This document shows positions 1 through 6,023 of a DNA stretch of 6,980 nucleotides, one piece after another. Each line of letters opens with the position of its first letter. Position 1 is the stretch's first letter. The notes under the pieces are model-generated. The model was not told where the DNA came from. It searched no databases and saw nothing but the letters and a program-made list of their open reading frames with translations. This DNA comes from MGR-bin208 sp043779285 (GTDB taxonomy: Bacteria > Bacteroidota > Bacteroidia > Chitinophagales > Chitinophagaceae). The position numbers and the translations under genes are program-made. Location: positions 1 to 6,980 of the forward strand of contig JAYWEL010000253.1 in the NCBI GenBank assembly GCA_043779285.1, written 5' to 3'.

Positions 1-73
1 CGTTGCTCTTTGGTTAATGTTTTTCTTGAATCTGGATCTATTTTGGTTTTGGATATTTGTTCCTTTCAATCTT

Positions 74-163
74 TCAACTTCTGATACAAAGATAAGAGGC
101 GTATAGTTCGCGGGTTAGCGCATTACTTCTCTTTTTTGCATCGGCGGTATTTACTGCAAGCAT
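74..163 (-). CDS. Possible 29-aa small protein or leader peptide, unrecognised
   Basis: The ORF starts with ATG at 163-161 and ends with TGA at 76-74. AAGGA (175-171) lies 7 nt before the ATG, a good Shine-Dalgarno in a window where such sites are otherwise scarce. Further upstream, TTG (235-233), a 19-nt spacer and TACGTTGC (213-206) resemble a Bacteroidota promoter with one T missing from the -7 box. The peptide begins MLAVNTADAKKRSNAL and ends YLCIRS. It is basic and polar, with no membrane segment or signal peptide, and matches no family I know. It could be a genuine small protein, a leader peptide for a gene beyond the left edge, the start of a frameshifted gene, or chance. The ribosome binding site is the only strong argument. 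Confidence 0.25.
   Translation of the reverse strand: MLAVNTADAKKRSNALTRELYASYLCIRS
87..94 (-). promoter_or_regulatory. Candidate -7 promoter element, minus strand
   Basis: Minus-strand TATCTTTG is a perfect match to the Bacteroidota -7 consensus TAnnTTTG. No TTG is visible at the expected -33 distance. If used, transcription would start near position 80 and run off the left edge, serving a gene outside the window. It lies inside the 29-codon ORF, so the promoter and the ORF are partly competing readings. Confidence 0.3.
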
Positions 164-221
164 CGTGTTATCCTTATTTATCAATAGGAGAACAACGTGT
201 ATGTGGCAACGTAGTTTTACG

Positions 222-247
222 AAAAAAGAAGCCAATGATCGCTTTTT
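222..247 (-). terminator. Weak intrinsic terminator after cystathionine beta-synthase
   Basis: On the minus strand, AAAAAGC (247-241) and GCTT (232-229) form a 4-bp stem, extended by two A-T pairs after one mismatch, around an 8-nt loop. Six T residues follow (227-222). It begins about 20 nt after the stop codon of the cystathionine beta-synthase gene, the right place for its terminator, but the stem is short. Confidence 0.35.
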
Positions 248-265
248 AAACAGGAAATGGTTTTA

Positions 266-1624
266 TCAATTGCCTAGAGACTGTATTACATCATACTTTG
301 TTACGATGTGGTATGTGCCGGCTTCATCGATAGAAATAACTGCACCATTATCTTTATTGATCAATGTTTTCAACCTTTCTACCGGTGTTTTAAAATCTAC
401 TATCGGAAAAGCTGGTTCTAAAACCGATTCTACTTTTTCATTCTTAATGTCGGGGTTATTGAAAATTTTCTGAAACAAACCGCCTTCACTGATTGCTCCG
501 ATAGCTTCATCAGCTCTCATTACAGGTAATTGTTCAATATCATATTTCTTCATTAATTCAACAGCTTCGGCAACTGTTTGTTCTGGTTTCAATGTGATCA
601 GACGATTGGTGCCTCTTGAACTGATAATATCCTTAAATGTTTTAACATCCAGAAATCCACGTTCAATCATCCACTGGTCATTATATATTTTACCAACATA
701 ACGGCTACCATGATCATGAAAAATACATACCACAAGGTCATCCTTTTTTAAACTACTTTTTAATTGTATTAATCCTTGAATACAACTGCCTGCGCTATAG
801 CCGCAAAACAATCCTTCTTCTTTTGCTAATCGTCTGGCCATAACGGCACCATCCTTGTCACTAACCTGTTCAAAATAATCAATAACACTCATGTCATAAT
901 TAAGTGGCACAAAATCTTCTCCAAAACCTTCTGAGAAATAAGGATGCACTTCGTTCATGTCTACTTCACCTGTTCGGAAATATTTGGTCAACAAAGAACC
1001 TTCCACATCAATAGCCCAAATTTTAATGTTGGGATTTTTTTCTTTTAAAAATTTTGCTGTTCCGGTTACCGTACCGCCAGTTCCTGCAGTTACAACCAGG
1101 TGAGTAATTTTTCCATCGGTTTGATTCCATATTTCCGGACCTGTAGATTCGTAATGTGCCTGCCTGTTTGCCAGATTATCATATTGATTCATGTGAAATG
1201 AATTTGGAACTTCTGTAGCAAGTCGTTTGGCCACACTATAATAACTTTTTGGATCTTCGGGTGCTACATTGGTTGGACAAATGATTACATCAGCTCCAAC
1301 TGCTTTCAGGATATCTGCTTTTTCTTTGGATTGTTTATCAGTAGTAACAAAAATGCATTTATATCCTTTTATACATGCAGCCAATGCAAGTCCCATTCCG
1401 GTATTGCCACTGGTTCCTTCTATTATTGTTCCGCCAGGTTTCAATTTGCCTTCCTGCTCAGCTACTTCCACCATTTTAAGTGCCATCCGGTCTTTGATTG
1501 AATTTCCGGGATTGAAATAATCCACTTTGGCCGCAACTATACAAGGAAAATCTTTCGTTATCTTATTTAATCTGATAAGTGGGGTATTCCCTATCGTTTC
1601 GAGAATGTTATTTTTAATGTCCAT
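266..1624 (-). CDS. Cystathionine beta-synthase, PLP-dependent, with C-terminal CBS-domain pair
   Basis: This cytoplasmic PLP enzyme of the fold-type II (CysK/CBS) family most likely condenses homocysteine and serine to cystathionine, the first step of transsulfuration. Numbering from the ATG at 1624 (452 aa), the N-terminal signature NTPLIRL is at 13-19, the PLP lysine is K44 in NPGNSIKDR, the substrate loop GTSGNTG is at 70-76 and the phosphate-binding GTGGT is at 181-185. A second PLP-contact motif, GYSAGS, is at 275-280. Residues from about 333 to the end form a two-repeat CBS (Bateman) module, a usual site of nucleotide or S-adenosylmethionine regulation. The catalytic half resembles eukaryotic CBS (VEGS, EGFGEDFVP) more than plain cysteine synthase, but O-acetylserine use cannot be excluded. 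A TTG seven codons upstream (1645) also opens the frame. I reject it because it forms the end of a consensus -7 box and ATG is available. The gene appears monocistronic. Confidence 0.9.
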   Translation of the reverse strand: MDIKNNILETIGNTPLIRLNKITKDFPCIVAAKVDYFNPGNSIKDRMALKMVEVAEQEGKLKPGGTIIEGTSGNTGMGLALAACIKGYKCIFVTTDKQSKEKADILKAVGADVIICPTNVAPEDPKSYYSVAKRLATEVPNSFHMNQYDNLANRQAHYESTGPEIWNQTDGKITHLVVTAGTGGTVTGTAKFLKEKNPNIKIWAIDVEGSLLTKYFRTGEVDMNEVHPYFSEGFGEDFVPLNYDMSVIDYFEQVSDKDGAVMARRLAKEEGLFCGYSAGSCIQGLIQLKSSLKKDDLVVCIFHDHGSRYVGKIYNDQWMIERGFLDVKTFKDIISSRGTNRLITLKPEQTVAEAVELMKKYDIEQLPVMRADEAIGAISEGGLFQKIFNNPDIKNEKVESVLEPAFPIVDFKTPVERLKTLINKDNGAVISIDEAGTYHIVTKYDVIQSLGN

Positions 1625-1642
1625 AGCATGTTTTATTGGATG

Positions 1643-1669
1643 CAAAGTTAAGATTTAGTTTTTTGCCAA
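1643..1669 (-). promoter_or_regulatory. Promoter of the cystathionine beta-synthase gene
   Basis: Minus-strand TAACTTTG (1650-1643) matches the Bacteroidota -7 consensus TAnnTTTG exactly and ends 18 nt before the ATG at 1624. A TTG (1669-1667) lies 16 nt upstream, a little closer than the usual 17-23 nt spacing. The upstream operon's terminator is less than 30 nt further up, so an independent promoter is expected here. The implied leader is very short and there is no Shine-Dalgarno, which is common in this phylum. Confidence 0.5.
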
Positions 1670-1691
1670 AATATTCGATGTTTTTTGGAAT

Positions 1692-1719
1692 AAAAAAAGC
1701 CTTCTAAGGGAAGAAGGCT
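1692..1719 (-). terminator. Intrinsic terminator of the sigma/anti-sigma operon
   Basis: Minus-strand AGCCTTCT (1719-1712) and AGAAGGCT (1705-1698) form a perfect 8-bp stem with a 6-nt loop, followed directly by a T tract (1698-1692). It lies 30 nt after the anti-sigma stop codon. There is no T tract on the other side, so it works in one direction, separating this operon from the cystathionine beta-synthase gene. Confidence 0.85.
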
Positions 1720-1748
1720 GATGAAACATTTTGGGAAAATTTAATTAT

Positions 1749-2255
1749 CTAATGCTGTAATTTCTTTTTGGATGATAAATAATTATCGAATAACATGAGG
1801 GCTAATACAACAAGGCTAATGATGAAAAATTGTTTGATGATATTATTGGAAAGAAAACCATATTCTATTTTCGGAAATTCAAATGGTATATTATAGCCTC
1901 CCGAATCAGAGGAATTCCATTCTACTTGTCCGAATCCATAAATTAATAATACGGCAATAATCGTGAGAAAGAAGAAGCCAATGAACCCAATGATTTTTGT
2001 ATTAATATATTTTTTTGAAACCGGACTGAGTTGTGTTTTATAAATAGCATCCATAACATTGCTGCTGAATCGCATGGATGGTTCTTCCAATTCGGCATGA
2101 TGAAGTGAATGGTTGATGATTAATAATTCCGCATATTTATTCTTCCAGATTGCATTTACTTTCAGCAATTCCTGAATAGTAATACGTTCAGCTTCATTGA
2201 TATGGCCATCAATAAAGTTCCACAAACGTTCTTCCATATTTTGATTGATGTTCAT
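1749..2255 (-). CDS. Two-helix membrane protein, probable anti-sigma factor
   Basis: The 168-aa protein has a cytoplasmic-looking N-terminal part (about 1-85) beginning MEERLWNFIDG after a possible start extension. A helical stretch resembling the N-terminus of Bacteroidota anti-sigma proteins follows. Membrane segments lie at about 87-107 and 142-158, with a 34-residue polar loop rich in Ser, Gly and Pro between them and a basic tail (SSKKKLQH). It follows the sigma gene by 11 nt and shares its terminator, so the two are almost certainly co-transcribed. By context it should hold the sigma factor inactive at the membrane until a signal arrives. The usual zinc anti-sigma motif HxxxCxxC is absent and the protein contains no cysteine, so the assignment rests on position and topology. 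Met1 and Met7 are both plausible starts; neither has a Shine-Dalgarno. Confidence 0.7.
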   Translation of the reverse strand: MNINQNMEERLWNFIDGHINEAERITIQELLKVNAIWKNKYAELLIINHSLHHAELEEPSMRFSSNVMDAIYKTQLSPVSKKYINTKIIGFIGFFFLTIIAVLLIYGFGQVEWNSSDSGGYNIPFEFPKIEYGFLSNNIIKQFFIISLVVLALMLFDNYLSSKKKLQH

Positions 2256-2266
2256 GATATATAAAT

Positions 2267-2851
2267 TTAATAAAGGTCCCTGACTTCTTGTGCAAAATTT
2301 GTTTCCATCACTTCTTTTAATTTTTTTCGGGCACGGTGCAATCTCACTTTTACAGTATTTGGTTCCTGGCTCATTACTTGTCCAATTTCATCCAAACTTT
2401 GCTCTGCTTTGTAGAATAAAGAAATGACCATCGCATCGTCCGGGTTTAAAAAATCAATGGCTTTATTTACCATCGATGTCCTGGATTTCTGTTCTATCAG
2501 ATTTGATGCCTGTTCCGAATTTTGATTAATGACGATCTCGAAAATATTTTCATTGTCAATCGAACAGGTATTCAATTTCCGTTTACGTAAAAAACTAAGG
2601 CTCGTTGTATAAGCTATCGTATAAAGCCAGGTGCTGAATTTTGAGGTTCCTTTAAAATCGGTAAGAGAACGAAATGCTTTAATAAAAACATCTTGCGCTA
2701 CTTCTTCTGCATCTTCCCTGTTTTTTACAATACGCAGGGTTAATGAAAAAACATAGTTTTGGTATCTGGAAATAAGTGCTGCATAAGCTGACTTATCTCC
2801 CCGAATAACCTTTTCAATTATCTCTGTATCTGAAGTTTCGATTGATCTCAC
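2267..2851 (-). CDS. ECF-type RNA polymerase sigma factor
   Basis: This small sigma-70 family protein (194 aa from the chosen start) should direct RNA polymerase to stress- or envelope-related promoters. Region 2 spans about 24-92, with the core-binding stretch REDAEEVAQDVFIKAFRSL and the -10 recognition segment FSTWLYTIAYTTSLSFLRKRK. A variable linker precedes region 4 at about 128-181, whose helix-turn-helix (SLDEIGQVMSQEPNTVKVRLHRARKKLKE) reads the -35 element. I chose the GTG at 2851-2849 because AAAGGAG lies 11 nt upstream. The frame continues up to a TTG at 2902, which would add 17 residues of no sigma character. Only 11 nt separate it from the membrane protein downstream, the classic sigma/anti-sigma layout. 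The extracytoplasmic signal and target genes are not visible here. Confidence 0.92.
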   Translation of the reverse strand: MRSIETSDTEIIEKVIRGDKSAYAALISRYQNYVFSLTLRIVKNREDAEEVAQDVFIKAFRSLTDFKGTSKFSTWLYTIAYTTSLSFLRKRKLNTCSIDNENIFEIVINQNSEQASNLIEQKSRTSMVNKAIDFLNPDDAMVISLFYKAEQSLDEIGQVMSQEPNTVKVRLHRARKKLKEVMETNFAQEVRDLY

Positions 2852-2862
2852 TTTATTTAAGA

Positions 2863-2869
2863 CTCCTTT
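2863..2869 (-). promoter_or_regulatory. Shine-Dalgarno that decides the sigma factor start
   Basis: Minus-strand AAAGGAG is followed by 11 nt and then GTG (2851-2849). It is one of the few good Shine-Dalgarno matches in the window. It favours GTG over the in-frame TTG at 2902, which has no such site. The spacing is slightly long. Confidence 0.5.
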
Positions 2870-2904
2870 AAATGAATAGAGGTTACAAATAATTTCTTGC
2901 AAGG

Positions 2905-2912
2905 TAAAGTTA
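2905..2912 (-). promoter_or_regulatory. Candidate -7 element of the sigma operon promoter
   Basis: Minus-strand TAACTTTA matches TAnnTTTG at 7 of 8 positions and is nearly identical to the TAACTTTG before the cystathionine beta-synthase gene. No TTG is seen at the -33 distance. It would give a leader of roughly 45 nt to the GTG start and would put the rival TTG start almost at the transcript's first bases. Lack of a -33 box could reflect use of an alternative sigma, including self-activation, but that is speculation. Confidence 0.3.
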
Positions 2913-3065
2913 AGCCTGTAAAAGATGTTTTTATTCTGGTATAAAAGGTTGATTTTAAAAAATTACCGGTTTGTTTTAAAGATATTTTATGATTTCTGTA
3001 ACCTGGCTTTACTTATCATAGTCATAACAGCAAACACACTAATTTTTAATTTAAATAATTTTATT

Positions 3066-3431
3066 ATGCACGAAGCAGAATTTTTAGTAGCTATCTTGAT
3101 CCCTTTAGGAGCTTTTGCAATGATTTTTGGTATTGTATATATTAAAAGCAGGGAGAACATGGCTTTAATTGATAAAGGTATAAATCCTAAAGAACCAATT
3201 GCTCAGCCATCTCCTTTCAGATATTTTAAATGGGCTATGTTATTGGTAGGTGCAGGACTTGGATTATTACTTGCCAATCTGATGCATACCTATGTTTTGC
3301 CTACAGATGTTTCAGATGATAATCCTGCTGTTTATTTCTCCTTGATTGCCATTGGTGGTGGATTAGGATTATTCAGTGCCTATAAAATAGAGAAGAAAGA
3401 ATTCTATGATAAGAAGAAAGATCAGGATTAA
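3066..3431 (+). CDS. Small three-helix membrane protein, DUF6249-like
   Basis: The 121-aa integral membrane protein has no known function. Hydrophobic segments lie at about 6-26, 54-73 and 88-107. After helix 1 comes the polar stretch SRENMALIDKGINP, typical of a Bacteroidota family of unknown function that I associate with DUF6249 (from memory, unverified). The tail is strongly charged (KIEKKEFYDKKKDQD). The frame is open upstream to an ATG at 2925, but those 47 residues are coded by very AT-rich DNA rich in Phe, Leu, Ile and Asn, and MHEAEFL is a typical family N-terminus, so I start at 3066. Genes of this family often sit beside ECF sigma factors, and this one is divergent from a sigma gene across a 214-bp gap, which suggests a regulatory link. 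An upstream TAATTTTT at 3040 is only a weak promoter candidate. Confidence 0.75.
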   Translation: MHEAEFLVAILIPLGAFAMIFGIVYIKSRENMALIDKGINPKEPIAQPSPFRYFKWAMLLVGAGLGLLLANLMHTYVLPTDVSDDNPAVYFSLIAIGGGLGLFSAYKIEKKEFYDKKKDQD

Positions 3432-3438
3432 TATATTG

Positions 3439-3484
3439 AATAAAGTTAAAGGCGTCTACATGATGCCTCTAACTTTATTTTTTT
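3439..3484 (+). terminator. Terminator of the small membrane protein gene, overlapping the protease stop
   Basis: AATAAAGTTA (3439-3448) pairs with TAACTTTATT (3470-3479), and AGGC (3450-3453) pairs with GCCT (3465-3468), with one A-C mismatch between them and an 11-nt loop. Seven T residues (3478-3484) follow on the plus strand. The minus strand has no T tract beyond the stem, so it is mainly a plus-strand terminator. The hairpin's outer arm contains the protease stop codon (3477-3475), and the T tract codes its final lysines. Confidence 0.75.
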
Positions 3485-5070
3485 ATTTCTTCCAAGGCTT
3501 TTTCGATCATTTTATCTTTCGAGTTCATCACTTGCTGGAAGCCTAAGGATCTCCATTTGATCCTTGCAAAATTGGCCAATATCCTTAATTCCAGCTCTTT
3601 TCTGATGTTATCGCTTATTGATTTAAGCGATATAGAATCTTTAATAGCGGCTACAACCAGGCTATCCCAAACCCGATTCATTTCTTTAAAATTATTCAGG
3701 AGGTCAGCCGTAGATTTAAATTGATCAAATATTTTTTTATTGTTGTGGTAATAGTCGTATGTGAAATTGTTAAAAACTCCACTCAATAAAAGTTTAGCAG
3801 TTGTATTGCTAAAAGAGGAAGAATCATAAGCTACAAATATATCCGGCATGATGCCCCCATTTCCATAAACAATTCTTCCTGCTTTTGTTTTATATTCTTT
3901 ACCATTTGAAACTTTATTCGAGTCGGAAAAATAAAGATCACCATGCTGATATCGGTCGAACATATCATCCATATAAACTTTTTTTCCTTTATCATAGGCA
4001 CGTTGAATACTTCTTCCAATCGGTGTATAATACCTGGCAACAGTAAGCCTTATGGCAGATCCGTTGCTCAATGCATATTGTTCCTGCACAAGGCCTTTCC
4101 CAAAAGTTCTTCTTCCTATGATAGTTCCTCTGTCCCAATCCTGGATAGCTCCGGCTACAACTTCACTTGCACTTGCCGAAAGTTCATCAACCAGGATGAT
4201 TAGTTTTCCTTTTTCAAGAAGTCCATCACGGATTGCCCTATATTCTCTTTTTGCAGTATTTAATCCTTTGGTATAAACCAATAATTTGTCATCACTTAAA
4301 AATTCATCCAGCATATTCACAGCTTCATTCATTAAGCCACCTCCGTTTCCTCTTAAATCGAAAACCAGGTTTTCTAATCCTTCTTTCTGGAGTTTTTCCA
4401 TGTTTTGCATAAACTCGCGGTAGCTGTGAAGCGAAAATTTGGATAGATGAATATAGCCGGTTTTTTTATCCAACATATATGCTGCATCAATTGCCGGAAT
4501 ATCAATCACATTTCTTTGTATGGGTATTTTTAACAATGTAGAATTCCGCAAAATCCCTAAAGTCAGTTTGCTGCCAATTTCTCCCCGAATTATTTTCTTT
4601 ATTTTCTCCGAGCTAAAATTCTTGCCTGTTACGTCTTTGTCATCAACGCTAATAATCCTGTCCGTTACCTGTATACCTGCTTTATCACTCGGTCCATCCG
4701 GGACTACATTCAGCACATGAACCGTATCCTTGAACATATTGAATTCAATACCAACACCGCCAAAATTTCCGGATATATTGTCATTCATTTCCTGAATGGA
4801 AGTAGAAGGGATGTAAACAGAATGAGGATCAAGAGTAGAAATTATATTCTGAATCGTTACTTCCTGAATGGAGTCGATTTTTACTGAATCAACATATTTT
4901 AAGTTGATAAGGTCAAGAATTTCCTGAAGACTGCTTCTTTTATCTTTATTGAAAAAATTATTTGACTGCTTTATATTACCTTTCAAATTATAACCGAGGT
5001 ACATACCGGCAATCATCATGATGGATAATAATAATGGTAGCCAGATTTGAAGTTTTTTCTTATTCGTCAT
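3475..5070 (-). CDS. S41 family C-terminal processing protease (CtpA/Tsp-like)
   Basis: This membrane-anchored periplasmic serine protease of 531 aa should cleave protein C-termini, as in tail-specific proteolysis or envelope quality control. A basic start (MTNKKK) and a hydrophobic segment at about 9-28 form an uncleaved signal anchor. A helical N-terminal region with the family motif TLDPHSVYIP (79-88) precedes a PDZ domain at about 100-185 that binds substrate tails. The catalytic domain has FDLRGNGGG at 237-245. By alignment with E. coli Tsp (Ser430, Lys455, Gln459), the catalytic residues are S300 in SASASE, K325 in FGKG and Q329; the Ser-Lys spacing is identical. The roughly 140-residue C-terminal extension is charged and helical. 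The ATG at 5070 is the first start giving a proper signal anchor. The gene is divergent from the amino-sugar kinase and convergent with the small membrane protein gene. Confidence 0.93.
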   Translation of the reverse strand: MTNKKKLQIWLPLLLSIMMIAGMYLGYNLKGNIKQSNNFFNKDKRSSLQEILDLINLKYVDSVKIDSIQEVTIQNIISTLDPHSVYIPSTSIQEMNDNISGNFGGVGIEFNMFKDTVHVLNVVPDGPSDKAGIQVTDRIISVDDKDVTGKNFSSEKIKKIIRGEIGSKLTLGILRNSTLLKIPIQRNVIDIPAIDAAYMLDKKTGYIHLSKFSLHSYREFMQNMEKLQKEGLENLVFDLRGNGGGLMNEAVNMLDEFLSDDKLLVYTKGLNTAKREYRAIRDGLLEKGKLIILVDELSASASEVVAGAIQDWDRGTIIGRRTFGKGLVQEQYALSNGSAIRLTVARYYTPIGRSIQRAYDKGKKVYMDDMFDRYQHGDLYFSDSNKVSNGKEYKTKAGRIVYGNGGIMPDIFVAYDSSSFSNTTAKLLLSGVFNNFTYDYYHNNKKIFDQFKSTADLLNNFKEMNRVWDSLVVAAIKDSISLKSISDNIRKELELRILANFARIKWRSLGFQQVMNSKDKMIEKALEEIKK

Positions 5071-5073
5071 CTT

Positions 5074-5103
5074 CTTTACTTTGTTATTGTTTGCAAAGTA
5101 AAG
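5074..5103. repeat. Perfect 10-bp inverted repeat, possible operator
   Basis: CTTTACTTTG (5074-5083) and CAAAGTAAAG (5094-5103) are exact reverse complements separated by 10 nt. The repeat sits just upstream of the protease ATG, in the 95-bp gap between two divergent genes. The right arm read on the minus strand contains the protease's candidate -7 box. The two arms are 20 bp apart from start to start, about two helical turns, as expected for a dimeric DNA-binding protein. A hairpin is less likely, because transcription from that box would exclude one arm from the RNA. Confidence 0.5.
5094..5101 (-). promoter_or_regulatory. Candidate -7 element of the protease gene promoter
   Basis: Minus-strand TTACTTTG matches TAnnTTTG at 7 of 8 positions and is followed by C, as in the cystathionine beta-synthase promoter. 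It lies 23 nt before the ATG. No TTG is found at the -33 distance, so a promoter here may be weak or depend on an activator. Confidence 0.35.
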
Positions 5104-5165
5104 GTTTTGATTGTTACAGATTTTGTTTTATGCCAGTATAAACATTTTTTTACGTATTCTTAAAA

Positions 5166-6008
5166 ATGGACATGACTAAATTGATAATTGATAGTGGATC
5201 TACAAAAGCCGAATGTTGTTTATTGTATGAAGGGAAGAAGAAGACCATAAAGATTAAAGGAATTAGTCCATATTTTCTGAGTTCAGATGAGATGAGTGAT
5301 ATTTTTAGAAAGGATCTTCTGCCAAAAATAAAAAATACACTGCCACAGGAAATATATTATTATGGTACAGGATGTGCAAATATCGAAAATAAAAAAGCAG
5401 TTAAAAAAGCATTGCAATCAGTATTTGTAAAAGCAAAAATCTTTGTTGAAAATGATTTAATAGGTGCTGCCAGGGCTGCTTGTGGCAATAGGAAGGGCAT
5501 TGCATGTATTCTGGGCACGGGTTCCAATTCATGTTATTTTGATGGAAAGAAAATTAAGAAAAACAGTCCTGGATTGGGGTATGTTTTGGGGGATGAAGGC
5601 AGTGGAGCTTTTCTAGGAAAGAAAGTGATACAGTATTATTTATACGAAACGTTTGATGAAGATCTGAAATATATTTTTGATAAAAAATACCAGACAAACG
5701 TAGCAGAAATTTTGGAAAATGTGTATAAGAAACCTTTGCCAAATCGTTATCTAGCAGGATTTGCGTTATTTCTGGCAGAGAACCGGGGGCATTTCATGAT
5801 CGAGAATATTATCGAAGATGGATTGAATGATTTCTTTTTTACACACTTATGCAAATACACTGAATCCTGGTCTCTGCCTATTAATTTTGTAGGCGGGGTT
5901 GCTTTTGGGTTTAAAGATGTGGTTAAGGAATTGTGTAGTGTTTATGAGTTTAAATTAGGCAGAATACTAAAAACGCCCATGCAGGGATTGGTTGAATATC
6001 ATCAATAA
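5166..6008 (+). CDS. murK: BadF/BcrA-family amino-sugar kinase, probable MurNAc/GlcNAc kinase (MurK-like)
   Basis: This 280-aa cytoplasmic kinase belongs to the ASKHA (actin/hexokinase) fold, BadF/BadG/BcrA/BcrD group. It most likely phosphorylates N-acetylmuramic acid, and perhaps GlcNAc, at C6 using ATP. The phosphate-1 loop is DSGSTK at 9-14. The probable catalytic base is D97 in ENDLIGAARA, phosphate-2 is LGTGSNS at 116-122, LGDEGSG is at 141-147, and the adenosine motif VGGVAFGF is at 242-249. Characterised relatives are the MurK kinases of Clostridium acetobutylicum and Tannerella forsythia. Here, as in Tannerella, the kinase gene directly precedes murQ (15-nt gap), which favours MurNAc over GlcNAc alone. 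The symbol is inferred from this context. ATG at 5166 is preferred over ATG at 5172; neither has a Shine-Dalgarno. No clear promoter is visible in the divergent gap. Confidence 0.85.
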   Translation: MDMTKLIIDSGSTKAECCLLYEGKKKTIKIKGISPYFLSSDEMSDIFRKDLLPKIKNTLPQEIYYYGTGCANIENKKAVKKALQSVFVKAKIFVENDLIGAARAACGNRKGIACILGTGSNSCYFDGKKIKKNSPGLGYVLGDEGSGAFLGKKVIQYYLYETFDEDLKYIFDKKYQTNVAEILENVYKKPLPNRYLAGFALFLAENRGHFMIENIIEDGLNDFFFTHLCKYTESWSLPINFVGGVAFGFKDVVKELCSVYEFKLGRILKTPMQGLVEYHQ

Positions 6009-6023
6009 AAAGAACGGCAAAAT

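Larger units (their letters stand above)
1..265. other. Intergenic/edge region, no confident gene
   Basis: This stretch lies downstream of the cystathionine beta-synthase gene. On the minus strand it holds, in transcription order, a weak terminator-like hairpin (241 down to 222), a 29-codon ORF with a good ribosome binding site (163-74) and a sequence matching the Bacteroidota -7 box (94-87). After that box one minus-strand frame stays open from 65 to the left edge (it would read ...KIDPDSRKTLTKEQR) but has no ATG, GTG or TTG start after its upstream TGA. A second frame is open with a TTG at 69-67. Either could be the start of a gene continuing outside the window, but about 20 open codons is not evidence by itself. 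I see no tRNA or other structured RNA. Confidence 0.5.

Noticed and set aside
101..165. GC-richer stretch with tRNA-like fragments (GTTCGCGGG)
   Set aside because: No cloverleaf can be drawn: acceptor and anticodon stems are missing on both strands.
165..473. Plus-strand ORF of 102 codons
   Set aside because: Most of it lies antisense to the well-supported cystathionine beta-synthase gene, and its protein has no recognisable features.
1625..1645. Seven-codon N-terminal extension of cystathionine beta-synthase from a TTG start
   Set aside because: The TTG is part of the consensus -7 box TAACTTTG, the extension has no family character, and an ATG lies just downstream in the usual position for this family.
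2852..2902. Seventeen-codon N-terminal extension of the sigma factor from a TTG start
   Set aside because: There is no Shine-Dalgarno before the TTG, it lies almost at the predicted transcript start, and a GTG with AAAGGAG upstream gives a normal ECF sigma N-terminus.
2925..3065. Forty-seven-codon N-terminal extension of the small membrane protein from ATG 2925
   Set aside because: The DNA is much more AT-rich than the rest of the gene, the residues look like translated intergenic DNA, and the ATG at 3066 gives a normal start just before helix 1.
3943..4276. Overlapping plus-strand ORFs antisense to the protease catalytic domain
   Set aside because: They are shadows of the conserved minus-strand protease frame, with no ribosome binding sites or family motifs.
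5554..5742. Minus-strand ORF of 62 codons inside the kinase gene
   Set aside because: It is antisense to conserved kinase motifs and shows nothing protein-like.
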